64,000 nt of DNA from Pisaster brevispinus (GCA_023634235.1 JAMKCF010000051.1:584773-648772), one strand, 5' to 3'; shown: positions 37,940 through 49,963, numbered from the stretch's first letter. The notes: generated by a model not told the origin, from the sequence alone. Made by a program: numbers and translations.

Positions 37940-38340
37940 CAAGCACAGCAAGTTTGTGCTGTGTACACCTGGCTTTGTTGCCAGGGCCTAACAGCCACTT
38001 CAAGGTGAGGGCTACACATAACTGATTGTGGCTGTCGGCCCAAATCAACTATCACCAGGGCCACGTTGCCACCTACTCCTGGGGCTGAAATGGGGTTACT
38101 CCCTTCACAGTGCGTAAGGATGTAGGCAAGGGTATCATCCACTAGGACCCCGACTGGTAGAGCAGAGTGCAATACCTTCCCAACTTTGTACGAAGCAATT
38201 AAGGTTAACTGCCCTTGAGTGCCTAGCTCAAGGGCACAAGTGTCATGACCGGGATTGGAACCTTACTCTGCCACTAACAAAACAAAATCTTAGGTCCGGA
38301 AACTAGACCTCCTGGCCAAAACACATGGGTGTTGTCACCC
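37940..38340 (-). mobile_element. tRNA-derived SINE, degenerate, minus strand
   Basis: On the minus strand a pol III A-box-like TGGCCAGGAGG (38318-38308) is followed 56 bp later by a B-box-like GGTTCCAATCC (38262-38252), which has one mismatch to GGTTCGANTCC. Downstream is CACTTGTGCCCTTGAGCTAG and TTAACCTTAATTGCTTCG, which resembles from memory the conserved central part of V-SINE-type elements of fish and other deuterostomes. A perfect 9-bp hairpin sits in that part. Both ends are approximate: the body seems to run to about 37940, and no poly-A or clear direct repeat was seen. Two overlapping minus-strand reading frames here are SINE shadows. Confidence 0.6.
38211..38235 (-). other. Nine-base perfect hairpin inside the SINE
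   Basis: GCCCTTGAG at 38211-38219 pairs with CTCAAGGGC at 38227-38235 around the loop TGCCTAG. It lies in the part that resembles a SINE central domain, where the usual GAGCAAGG carries a change to GAGCTAGG. Confidence 0.6.
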
Positions 38341-39174
38341 ACCACCCATTCGTAAGGTTTAGCGAAGGCACTCTCAGTTTTCACTTGGTGTTATTCCGGC
38401 CGACTTCACTTGTATCACAAATTGTTTTCAAAGTGGGTTTTTCCAGGTTATAACGTGTTCTATGAAGGTGTTTGAAATGTGGTAATGGATTAGTATTATA
38501 TCCAATAATGAGTCATAAATAGGTATACCCAAGGAATGATGCAAGAAATTGCAAGTAGTAAATAGTGTGGGCTGGGACTTTTGGAGCCCATGTGTTAATC
38601 TTGGACCAGGAGCTTTGTGCTCATGTTTATGCCCGGATGGTGTACCCAGTGTGTGTGGGTGTGGTTATTTGTAGCCCAGGTTGGATACAATGGAGGGGTC
38701 CAACAGACACTGACGTCCTACGAGGGCTAGGTTGTTTGATGATGTTTTGTCTTTTTGGCCAGGTGTACGTAGGCCTAGACTGCATGTAAAACTCAACTCA
38801 ATTTGGTTCTTGGAGATTAGTGGTTAGTTAATTTAAACATTTTTTTTCTTAAGTTTTTGGCTCCTGAACTGAATATTAACTACTTTGTTTGTAACTATAC
38901 TTAAAAGTAGGGCATATGGCTGTTTATGATTTTTAATTAAATACAACATTGCACTCTATGACTGAGAAACAGCGTAATGGAAAGAACTTTAGCTGTAGTA
39001 TACAGGTATAGGTTTGTTACAATAAGTTATACAGTACAGCAGTAGCATATGATATAGCAACTGTGTTACGAAACCCTAGAGTTGATTGTAGTTTGGTCTA
39101 GTTTAGTAACAGTTTTCCTTAACAATTTCAAGAACTGTAATTCAAACTTAGTACTCCAGATAATCAGTACCCAC
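38341..39174. other. Single-copy intronic or intergenic DNA, nothing recognised
   Basis: This stretch lies between the SINE and the candidate start exon. It holds one 74-codon open frame (38565-38789, plus strand) with no recognisable domain, no plausible neighbours and no splice support, which I treat as chance. No repeats longer than short A/T runs were seen. Confidence 0.6.
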
Positions 39175-39243
39175 CTGTCGTGTGATGACTGTACTATAAA
39201 CAATGCTATCAATCTGTGCATAATGGTGAATACCGTCCAGCAT
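39175..39243 (-). CDS. Candidate start exon of the minus-strand gene
   Basis: On the minus strand an ATG in a fair context (A at -3) starts 23 codons beginning MLDGIHHYAQIDSIVYST. They end exactly at CAG|GTGGGTA, a good splice donor, in phase 0. Joining to the exon at 37035-36944 keeps the frame open and implies an intron of 2139 bp. If unspliced, the frame stops 9 codons later. A CCAAT motif lies about 97 bp upstream. The start is only about 360 bp from the first monomer of array 2. No family recognised; identification rests on splice signals and phase only. Confidence 0.38.
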
Positions 39244-39598
39244 TGTAAATAGATTCAGTGCCAAGTGAAAAAAAACGTCAACAATATCCAAACAACAACA
39301 AGCAAATCAAAAGGTCTATTGAGGGCGCACTAAAAGGTCATTGGTAAGCGCTGTTTGCACCACATTAAAATGACAGAAATTCATGCGCGGAACCTCATTA
39401 ATAAAATGTATACCCACAACTTTTTCTCTGATTCAACTATTTGAAGGTGGTGGCTTTTATGAAATGTAGAAAAATAGAAAAAAATGAGCCCCTGGGGTTT
39501 TAACTTCTGACTTAAAGGATTTAAGGGTAAAAAGTAAGCACTCTTAAGAGGGCCCTATTTTTATAAATGTAGGGTCATTTTTCCAAAAAGGAAAAATC
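39244..39598 (-). promoter_or_regulatory. Possible promoter of the minus-strand candidate gene, next to array 2
   Basis: The 355 bp between the candidate ATG and array 2 include a minus-strand CCAAT motif (ATTGG at 39340-39344) about 97 bp upstream of the ATG and no convincing TATA box. A perfect 10-bp palindrome CTCTTAAGAG lies at 39541-39550, followed by GGGCCC. If the gene is real, its promoter is squeezed against the satellite and its YY1-like sites. Confidence 0.25.
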
Positions 39599-39616
39599 TG
39601 ACAGGTAGTACCTTGT

Positions 39617-39625
39617 CGCCATTTT
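39617..39625 (+). promoter_or_regulatory. YY1/Pho-like site 1 of the 314-bp monomer (representative copy)
   Basis: GTCGCCATTTT matches the YY1 consensus GNCGCCATNTT at every fixed position. It recurs once per monomer. It is altered in a few copies (CTCCATTTT near 59990) and deleted in the short monomer at 55316. Confidence 0.5.
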
Positions 39626-39762
39626 GATTTTTGGGGTCGAAAACAAAAGTGCGATTTGACGGTGCAGCGTTCTAGACTAGACTTCCCTGAAGACCTTTTC
39701 TGTGTGGGGACATGGCCAAATCCCAAAACCTGGGCAATTAGGAGCTTTCTACCAAAAAGTGA

Positions 39763-39771
39763 CGCCATCTT
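39763..39771 (+). promoter_or_regulatory. YY1/Pho-like site 2 of the 314-bp monomer (representative copy)
   Basis: GACGCCATCTT matches GNCGCCATNTT at every fixed position, 146 bp after site 1 and on the same strand. One copy is changed to GACGGCATCTT near 45100. Confidence 0.5.
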
Positions 39772-39877
39772 TGTTGCCCAAAAAACCTCAATAAGTCATG
39801 GAATAAAATGGTTGCGGCCTTCAAATTCCAACCAGCACCGTCGGGGGAGGTGTCCGCGAAAAGTGATCGCCGAAAAT

Positions 39878-39886
39878 CGCCATGTT
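39878..39886 (+). promoter_or_regulatory. YY1/Pho-like site 3 of the 314-bp monomer (representative copy)
   Basis: ATCGCCATGTT matches the YY1 consensus with one mismatch at the outermost base, 115 bp after site 2 and 53 bp before site 1 of the next monomer. Rare copies read TCGGCATGTT (near 49297) or TCGCAATGTT (near 59623 and 60253). Confidence 0.45.
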
Positions 39887-39912
39887 ACCGGGGGTCGAAT
39901 TTTGGGAATATT

Positions 39913-39930
39913 TGACAGGTAGTACCCTGT
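39913..39930 (+). other. Hairpin at the 314-bp monomer junction (representative copy)
   Basis: GACAGG and CCTGTC form a six-base perfect stem around the loop TAGTAC, just before YY1-like site 1. Length changes concentrate in the loop: a 3-base deletion near 48083 and single-base insertions near 49965, 50280, 51851, 52166 and 55893. Confidence 0.6.
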
Positions 39931-42900
39931 CGCCATTTTGATTTTTGGGGTCGAAAACAAAAGTGCGATTTGACGGTGCAGCGTTCTAGACTAGACTTCC
40001 CTGAAGACCTTTTCTGTGTGGGGACATGGCCAAATCCCAAAACCTGGGCAATTAGGAGCTTTCTACCAAAAAGTGACGCCATCTTTGTTGCCCAAAAAAC
40101 CTCAATAAGTCATGGAATAAAATGGTTGCGGCCTTCAAATTCCAACCAGCACCGTCGGGGGAGGTGTCCGCGAAAAGTGATCGCCGAAAATCGCCATGTT
40201 ACCGGGGGTCGAATTTTGGGAATATTTGACAGGTAGTACCCTGTCGCCATTTTGATTTTTGGGGTCGAAAACAAAAGTGCGATTTGACGGTGCAGCGTTC
40301 TAGACTAGACTTCCCTGAAGACCTTTTCTGTGTGGGGACATGGCCAAATCCCAAAACCTGGGCAATTAGGAGCTTTCTACCAAAAAGTGACGCCATCTTT
40401 GTTGCCCAAAAAACCTCAATAAGTCATGGAATAAAATGGTTGCGGCCTTCAAATTCCAACCAGCACCGTCGGGGGAGGTGTCCGCGAAAAGTGATCGCCG
40501 AAAATCGCCATGTTACCGGGGGTCGAATTTTGGGAATATTTGACAGGTAGTACCCTGTCGCCATTTTGATTTTTGGGGTCGAAAACAAAAGTGCGATTTG
40601 ACCGTGCAGCGTTCTAGACTAGACTTCCCTGAAGACCTTTTCTGTGTGGGGACATGGCCGAATCCCAAAACCTGGGCAATTAGGAGCTTTCTACCAAAAA
40701 GTGACGCCATCTTTGTTGCCCAAAAAACCTCAATAAGTCATGGAATAAAATGGTTGCGGCCTTCAAATTCCAACCAGCACCGTCGGGGGAGGTGTCCGCG
40801 AAAAGTGATCGCCGAAAATCGCCATGTTACCGGGGGTCGAATTTTGGGAATATTTGACAGGTAGTACCCTGTCGCCATTTTGATTTTTGGGGTCGAAAAC
40901 AAAAGTGCGATTTGACGGTGCAGCGTTCTAGACTAGACTTCCCTGAAGACCTTTTCTGTGTGGGGACATGGCCAAATCCCAAAACCTGGGCAATTAGGAG
41001 CTTTCTACCAAAAAGTGACGCCATCTTTGTTGCCCAAAAAACCTCAATAATTCATGGAATAAAATGGTTGCGGCCTTCAAATTCCAACCAGCACCGTCGG
41101 GGGAGGTGTCCGCGAAAAGTGATCGCCGAAAATCGCCATGTTACCGGGGGTCGAATTTTGGGAATATTTGACAGGTAGTACCCTGTCGCCATTTTGATTT
41201 TTGGGGTCGAAAACAAAAGTGCGATTTGACCGTGCAGCGTTCTAGACTAGACTTCCCTGAAGACCTTTTCTGTGTGGGGACATGGCCAAATCCCAAAACC
41301 TGGGCAATTAGGAGCTTTCTACCAAAAAGTGACGCCATCTTTGTTGCCCAAAAAACCTCAATAAGTCATGGAATAAAATGGTTGCGGCCTTCAAATTCCA
41401 ACCAGCACCGTCGGGGGAGGTGTCCGCGAAAAGTGATCGCCGAAAATCGCCATGTTACCGGGGGTCGAATTTTGGGAATATTTGACAGGTAGTACCCTGT
41501 CGCCATTTTGATTTTTGGGGTCGAAAACAAAAGTGCGATTTGACCGTGCAGCGTTCTAGACTAGACTTCCCTGAAGACCTTTTCTGTGTGGGGACATGGC
41601 CAAATCCCAAAACCTGGGCAATTAGGAGCTTTCTACCAAAAAGTGACGCCATCTTTGTTGCCCAAAAAACCTCAATAAGTCATGGAATAAAATGGTTGCG
41701 GCCTTCAAATTCCAACCAGCACCGTCGGGGGAGGTGTCCGCGAAAAGTGATCGCCGAAAATCGCCATGTTACCGGGGGTCGAATTTTGGGAATATTTGAC
41801 AGGTAGTACCCTGTCGCCATTTTGATTTTTGGGGTCGAAAACAAAAGTGCGATTTGACGGTGCAGCGTTCTAGACTAGACTTCCCTGAAGACCTTTTCTG
41901 TGTGGGGACATGGCCAAATCCCAAAACCTGGGCAATTAGGAGCTTTCTACCAAAAAGTGACGCCATCTTTGTTGCCCAAAAAACCTCAATAAGTCATGGA
42001 ATAAAATGGTTGCGGCCTTCAAATTCCAACCAGCACCGTCGGGGGAGGTGTCCGCGAAAAGTGATCTCCGAAAATCGCCATGTTACCGGGGGTCGAATTT
42101 TGGGAATATTTGACAGGTAGTACCCTGTCGCCATTTTGATTTTTGGGGTCGAAAACAAAAGTGCGATTTGACGGTGCAGCGTTCTAGACTAGACTTCCCT
42201 GAAGACCTTTTCTGTGTGGGGACATGGCCAAATCCCAAAACCTGGGCAATTAGGAGCTTTCTACCAAAAAGTGACGCCATCTTTGTTGCCCAAAAAACCT
42301 CAATAAGTCATGGAATAAAATGGTTGCGGCCTTCAAATTCCAACCAGCACCGTCGGGGGAGGTGTCCGCGAAAAGTGATCGCCGAAAATCGCCATGTTAC
42401 CGGGGGTCGAATTTTGGGAATATTTGACAGGTAGTACCCTGTCGCCATTTTGATTTTTGGGGTCGAAAACAAAAGTGCGATTTGACGGTGCAGCGTTCTA
42501 GACTAGACTTCCCTGAAGACCTTTTCTGTGTGGGGACATGGCCAAATCCCAAAACCTGGGCAATTAGGAGCTTTCTACCAAAAAGTGACGCCATCTTTGT
42601 TGCCCAAAAAACCTCAATAAGTCATGGAATAAAATGGTTGCGGCCTTCAAATTCCAACCAGCACCGTCGGGGGAGGTGTCCGCGAAAAGTGATCGCCGAA
42701 AATCACCATGTTACCGGGGGTCGAATTTTGGGAATATTTGACAGGTAGTACCCTGTCGCCATTTTGATTTTTGGGGTCGAAAACAAAAGTGCGATTTGAC
42801 GGTGCAGCGTTCTAGACTAGACTTCCCTGAAGACCTTTTCTGTGTGGGGACATGGCCAAATCCCAAAACCTGGGCAATTAGGAGCTTTCTACCAAAAAGT

Positions 42901-43376
42901 GACGCCATCTTTGTTGCCCAAAAAACCTCAATAAGTCATGGAATAAAATGGTTGCGGCCTTCAAATTCCAACCAGCACCGTCGGGGGAGGTGTCCGCGAA
43001 AAGTGATCGCCGAAAATCGCCATGTTACCGGGGGTCGAATTTTGGGAATATTTGACAGGTAGTACCCTGTCGCCATTTTGATTTTTGGGGTCGAAAACAA
43101 AAGTGCGATTTGACGGTGCAGCGTTCTAGACTAGACTTCCCTGAAGACCTTTTCTGTGTGGGGACATGGCCAAATCCCAAAACCTGGGCAATTAGGAGCT
43201 TTCTACCAAAAAGTGACGCCATCTTTGTTGCCCAAAAAACCTCAATAAGTCATGGAATAAAATGGTTGCGGCCTTCAAATTCCAACCAGCACCGTCGGGG
43301 GAGGTGTCCGCGAAAAGTGATCGCCGAAAATCGCCATGTTACCGGGGGTCGAATTTTGGGAATATTTGACAGGTAG

Positions 43377-44632
43377 TACCCTGTCGCCATTTTGATTTTT
43401 GGGGTCGAAAACAAAAGTGCGATTTGACGGTGCAGCGTTCTAGACTAGATTTCCCTGAAGACCTTTTCTGATTGGGGACATGGCCAAATCCCAAAACCTG
43501 GGCAATTAGGAGCTTTCTACCAAAAAGTGACGCCATCTTTGTTGCCCAAAAAACCTCAATAATTCATGGAATAAAATGGTTGCGGCCTTCAAATTCCAAC
43601 CAGCACCGTCGGGGGAGGTGTCCGCGAAAAGTGATCGCCGAAAATCGCCATGTTACCGGGGGTCGAATTTTGGGAATATTTGACAGGTAGTACCCTGTCG
43701 CCATTTTGATTTTTGGGGTCGAAAACAAAAGTGCGATTTGACGGTGCAGCGTTCTAGACTAGACTTCCCTGAAGACCTTTTCTGTGTGGGGACATGGCCA
43801 AATCCCAAAACCTGGGCAATTAGGAGCTTTCTACCAAAAAGTTACGCCATCTTTGTTGCCCAAAAAACCTCAATAATTCATGGAATAAAATGGTTGCGGC
43901 CTTCAAATTCCAACCAGCACCGTCGGGGGAGGTGTCCGCGAAAAGTGATCGCCGAAAATCGCCATGTTACCGGGGGTCGAATTTGGGGAATATTTGACAG
44001 GTAGTACCCTGTCGCCATTTTGATTTTTGGGGTCGAAAACAAAAGTGCGATTTGACGGTGCAGCGTTCTAGACTAGACTTCCCTGAAGACCTTTTCTGAT
44101 TGGGGACATGGCCAAATCCCAAAACCTGGGCAATTAGGAGCTTTCTACCAAAAAGTGACGCCATCTTTGTTGCCCAAAAAACCTCAATAAGTCATGGAAT
44201 AAAATGGTTGCGGCCTTCAAATTCCAACCAGCACCGTCGGGGGAGGTGTCCGCGAAAAGTGATCGCCGAAAATCGCCATGTTACCGGGGGTCGAATTTTG
44301 GGAATATTTGACAGGTAGTACCCTGTCGCCATTTTGATTTTTGGGGTCGAAAACAAAAGTGCGATTTGACGGTGCAGCGTTCTAGACTAGACTTCCCTGA
44401 AGACCTTTTCTGTGTGGGGACATGGCCAAATCCCAAAACCTGGGCAATTAGGAGCTTTCTACCAAAAAGTTACGCCATCTTTGTTGCCCAAAAAACCTCA
44501 ATAAGTCATGGAATAAAATGGTTGCGGCCTTCAAATTCCAACCAGCACCGTCGGGGGAGGTGTCCGCGAAAAGTGATCGCCGAAAATCGCCATGTTACCG
44601 GGGGTCGAATTTGGGGAATATTTGACAGGTAG
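43377..44632 (+). repeat. Local 628-bp dimer duplication in array 2
   Basis: Two-monomer blocks share private changes at an offset of exactly 628 bp: TTTTCTGATTGGGG at about 43465 and 44093, AAAAAGTTACGCC at about 43837 and 44465, and GAATTTGGGGAAT at about 43980 and 44608. They differ at a few sites (for example AATTCATGG versus AAGTCATGG), so partial conversion followed the duplication. Confidence 0.8.
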
Positions 44633-47600
44633 TACCCTGTCGCCATTTTGATTTTTGGGGTCGAAAACAAAAGTGCGATTTGACGGTGCAGCGTTCTAGA
44701 CTAGACTTCCCTGAAGACCTTTTCTGTGTGGGGACATGGCCAAATCCCAAAACCTGGGCAATTAGGAGCTTTCTACCAAAAAGTGACGCCATCTTTGTTG
44801 CCCAAAAAACCTCAATAATTCATGGAATAAAATGGTTGCGGCCTTCAAATTCCAACCAGCACCGTCGGGGGAGGTGTCCGCGAAAAGTGATCGCCGAAAA
44901 TCGCCATGTTACCGGGGGTCGAATTTGGGGAATATTTGACAGGTAGTACCCTGTCGCCATTTTGATTTTTGGGGTCGAAAACAAAAGTGCGATTTGACGG
45001 TGCAGCGTTCTAGACTAGACTTCCCTGAAGACCTTTTCTGTGTGGGGACATGGCCAAATCCCAAAACCTGGGCAATTAGGAGCTTTCTACCAAAAAGTGA
45101 CGGCATCTTTGTTGCCCAAAAAACCTCAATAAGTCATGGAATAAAATGGTTGCGGCCTTCAAATTCCAACCAGCACCGTCGGGGGAGGTGTCCGCGAAAA
45201 GTGATCGCCGAAAATCGCCATGTTACCGGGGGTCGAATTTTGGGAATATTTGACAGGTAGTACCCTGTCGCCATTTTGATTTTTGGGGTCGAAAACAAAA
45301 GTGCGATTTGACGGTGCAGCGTTCTAGACTAGACTTCCCTGAAGACCTTTTCTGTGTGGGGACATGGCCAAATCCCAAAACCTGGGCAATTAGGAGCTTT
45401 CTACCAAAAAGTGACGCCATCTTTGTTGCCCAAAAAACCTCAATAAGTCATGGAATAAAATGGTTGCGGCCTTCAAATTCCAACCAGCACCGTCGGGGGA
45501 GGTGTCCGCGAAAAGTGATCGCCGAAAATCGCCATGTTACCGGGGGTCGAATTTTGGGAATATTTGACAGGTAGTACCCTGTCGCCATTTTGATTTTTGG
45601 GGTCGAAAACAAAAGTGCGATTTGACGGTGCAGCGTTCTAGACTAGACTTCCCTGAAGACCTTTTCTGTGTGGGGACATGGCCAAATCCCAAAACCTGGG
45701 CAATTAGGAGCTTTCTACCAAAAAGTGACGCCATCTTTGTTGCCCAAAAAACCTCAATAAGTCATGGAATAAAATGGTTGCGGCCTTCAAATTCCAACCA
45801 GCACCGTCGGGGGAGGTGTCCGCGAAAAGTGATCGCCGAAAATCGCCATGTTACCGGGGGTCGAATTTTGGGAATATTTGACAGGTAGTACCCTGTCGCC
45901 ATTTTGATTTTTGGGGTCGAAAACAAAAGTGCGATTTGACGGTGCAGCGTTCTAGACTAGACTTCCCTGAAGACCTTTTCTGTGTGGGGACATGGCCAAA
46001 TCCCAAAACCTGGGCAATTAGGAGCTTTCTACCAAAAAGTGACGCCATCTTTGTTGCCCAAAAAACCTCAATAAGTCATGGAATAAAATGGTTGCGGCCT
46101 TCAAATTCCAACCAGCACCGTCGGGGGAGGTGTCCGCGAAAAGTGATCGCCGAAAATCGCCATGTTACCGGGGGTCGAATTTTGGGAATATTTGACAGGT
46201 AGTACCCTGTCGCCATTTTGATTTTTGGGGTCGAAAACAAAAGTGCGATTTGACGGTGCAGCGTTCTAGACTAGACTTCCCTGAAGACCTTTTCTGTGTG
46301 GGGACATGGCCAAATCCCAAAACCTGGGCAATTAGGAGCTTTCTACCAAAAAGTGACGCCATCTTTGTTGCCCAAAAAACCTCAATAAGTCATGGAATAA
46401 AATGGTTGCGGCCTTCAAATTCCAACCAGCACCGTCGGGGGAGGTGTCCGCGAAAAGTGATCGCCGAAAATCGCCATGTTACCGGGGGTCGAATTTTGGG
46501 AATATTTGACAGGTAGTACCCTGTCGCCATTTTGATTTTTGGGGTCGAAAACAAAAGTGCGATTTGACGGTGCAGCGTTCTAGACTAGATTTCCCTGAAG
46601 ACCTTTTCTGTGTGGGGACATGGCCAAATCCCAAAACCTGGGCAATTAGGAGCTTTCTACCAAAAAGTGACGCCATCTTTGTTGCCCAAAAAACCTCAAT
46701 AATTCATGGAATAAAATGGTTGCGGCCTTCAAATTCCAACCAGCACCGTCGGGGGAGGTGTCCGCGAAAAGCGATCGCCGAAAATCGCCATGTTACCGGG
46801 GGTCGAATTTTGGGAATATTTGACAGGTAGTACCCTGTCGCCATTTTGATTTTTGGGGTCGAAAACAAAAGTGCGATTTGACGGTGCAGCGTTCTAGACA
46901 AGACTTCCCTGAAGACCTTTTCTGTGTGGGGACATGGCCAAATCCCAAAACCTGGGCAATTAGGAGCTTTCTACCAAAAAGTGACGCCATCTTTGTTGCC
47001 CCAAAAACCTCAATAATTCATGGAATAAAATGGTTGCGGCCTTCAAATTCCAACCAGCACCGTCGGGGGAGGTGTCCGCGAAAAGTGATCGCCGAAAATC
47101 GCCATGTTACCGGGGGTCGAATTTTGGGAATATTTGACAGGTAGTACCCTGTCGCCATTTTGATTTTTGGGGTCGAAAACAAAAGTGCGATTTGACGGTG
47201 CAGCGTTCTAGACTAGACTTCCCTGAAGACCTTTTCTGTGTGGGGACATGGCAAAATCCCAAAACCTGGGCAATTAGGAGCTTTCTACCAAAAAGTGACG
47301 CCATCTTTGTTGCCCAAAAAACCTCAATAATTCATGGAATAAAATGGTTGCGGGCTTCAAATTCCAACCAGCACCGTCGGGGGAGGTGTCCGCGAAAAGT
47401 GATCGCCGAAAATCGCCATGTTACCGGGGGTCGAATTTTGGGAATATTTGACAGGTAGTACTCTGTCGCCATTTTGATTTTTGGGGTCGAAAACAAAAGT
47501 GCGATTTGACGGTGCAGCGTTCTAGACTAGACTTCCCTGAAGACCTTTTCTGTGTGGGGACATGGCAAAATCCCAAAACCTGGGCAATTAGGAGCTTTCT

Positions 47601-49963
47601 ACCAAAAAGTGACGCCATCTTTGTTGCCCAAAAAACCTCAATAAGTCATGGAATAAAATGGTTGCGGGCTTCAAATTCCAACCAGCACCGTCGGGGGAGG
47701 TGTCCGCGAAAAGTGATCGCCGAAAATCGCCATGTTACCGGGGGTCGAATTTTGGGAATATTTGACAGGTAGTACCCTGTCGCCATTTTGATTTTTGGGG
47801 TCGAAAACAAAAGTGCGATTTGACGGTGCAGCGTTCTAGACTAGACTTCCCTGAAGACCTTTTCTGTGTGGGGACATGGCCAAATCCCAAAACCTGGGCA
47901 ATTAGGAGCTTTCTACCAAAAAGTGACGCCATCTTTGTTGCCCAAAAAACCTCAATAAGTCATGGAATAAAATGGTTGCGGCCTTCAAATTCCAACCAGC
48001 ACCGTCGGGGGAGGTGTCCGCGAAAAGTGATCGCCGAAAATCGCCATGTTACCGGGGGTCGAATTTTGGGAATATTTGACAGGTACCCTGTCGCCATTTT
48101 GATTTTTGGGGTCGAAAACAAAAGTGCGATTTGACGGTGCAGCGTTCTAGACTAGACTTCCCTGAAGACCTTTTCTGTGTGGGGACATGGCCAAATCCCA
48201 AAACCTGGGCAATTAGGAGCTTTCTACCAAAAAGTGACGCCATCTTTGTTGCCCAAAAAACCTCAATAATTCATGGAATAAAATGGTTGCGGCCTTCAAA
48301 TTCCAACCAGCACCGTCGGGGGAGGTGTCCGCGAAAAGTGATCGCCGAAAATCGCCATGTTACCGGGGGTCGAATTTTGGGAATATTTGACAGGTAGTAC
48401 CCTGTCGCCATTTTGATTTTTGGGGTCGAAAACAAAAGTGCGATTTGACGGTGCAGCGTTCTAGACTAGACTTCCCTGAAGACCTTTTCTGTGTGGGGAC
48501 ATGGCCAAATCCCAAAACCTGGGCAATTAGGAGCTTTCTACCAAAAAGTGACGCCATCTTTGTTGCCCCAAAAACCTCAATAATTCATGGAATAAAATGG
48601 TTGCGGCCTTCAAATTCCAACCAGCACCGTCGGGGGAGGTGTCCGCGAAAAGTGATCGCCGAAAATCGCCATGTTACCGGGGGTCGAATTTTGGGAATAT
48701 TTGACAGGTAGTACCCTGTCGCCATTTTGATTTTTGGGGTCGAAAACAAAAGTGCGATTTGACGGTGCAGCGTTCTAGACTAGACTTCCCTGAAGACCTT
48801 TTCTGTGTGGGGACATGGCCAAATCCCAAAACCTGGGCAATTAGGAGCTTTCTACCAAAAAGTGACGCCATCTTTGTTGCCCAAAAAACCTCAATAATTC
48901 ATGGAATAAAATGGTTGCGGCCTTCAAATTCCAACCAGCACCGTCGGGGGAGGTGTCCGCGAAAAGTGATCGCCGAAAATCGCCATGTTACCGGGGGTCG
49001 AATTTTGGGAATATTTGACAGGTAGTACCCTGTCGCCATTTTGATTTTTGGGGTCGAAAACAAAAGTGCGATTTGACGGTGCAGCGTTCTAGACTAGACT
49101 TCCCTGAAGACCTTTTCTGTGTGGGGACATGGCCAAATCCCAAAACCTGGGCAATTAGGAGCTTTCTACCAAAAAGTGACGCCATCTTTGTTGCCCAAAA
49201 AACCTCAATAATTCATGGAATAAAATGGTTGCGGCCTTCAAATTCCAACCAGCACCGTCGGGGGAGGTGTCCGCGAAAAGTGATCGCCGAAAATCGGCAT
49301 GTTACCGGGGGTCGAATTTTGGGAATATTTGACAGGTAGTACCCTGTCGCCATTTTGATTTTTGGGGTCGAAAACAAAAGTGCGATTTGACGGTGCAGCG
49401 TTCTAGACTAGACTTCCCTGAAGACTTTTTCTGTGTGGGGACATGGCCAAATCCCAAAACCTGGGCAATTAGGAGCTTTCTACCAAAAAGTGACGCCATC
49501 TTTGTTGCCCAAAAAACCTCAATAAGTCATGGAATAAAATGGTTGCGGCCTTCAAATTCCAACCAGCACCGTCGGGGGAGGTGTCCGCGAAAAGTGATCG
49601 CCGAAAATCGCCATGTTACCGGGGGTCGAATTTGGGGAATATTTGACAGGTAGTACCCTGTCGCCATTTTGATTTTTGGGGTCGAAAACAAAAGTGCGAT
49701 TTGACGGTGCAGCGTTCTAGACTAGACTTCCCTGAAGACCTTTTCTGTGTGGGGACATGGCCAAATCCCAAAACCTGGGCAATTAGGAGCTTTCTACCAA
49801 AAAGTGACGCCATCTTTGTTGCCCAAAAAACCTCAATAATTCATGGAATAAAATGGTTGCGGCCTTCAAATTCCAACCAGCACCGTCGGGGGAGGTGTCC
49901 GCGAAAAGTGATCGCCGAAAATCGCCATGTTACCGGGGGTCGAATTTTGGGAATATTTGACAG

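Larger units (their letters stand above)
36944..39243 (-). other. Candidate minus-strand gene body in the single-copy island
   Basis: The start exon at 39243-39175 and the internal exon at 37035-36944 join in phase 0 across a 2139-bp intron. The transcript could continue to the possible last exon at 36528-36405, giving a protein of about 94 residues. The intron holds the tRNA-derived SINE and the foldback element, a usual place for such insertions. The alternative is that all three segments are chance open frames with chance splice sites. Short exons give little statistical power. Confidence 0.35.

Noticed and set aside
37767..38172. Two overlapping 93- and 96-codon minus-strand frames
   Set aside because: They lie mostly inside the SINE body and have no recognisable domain.
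38565..38789. 74-codon plus-strand frame
   Set aside because: Short, no domain, no splice or promoter support. Best treated as chance.
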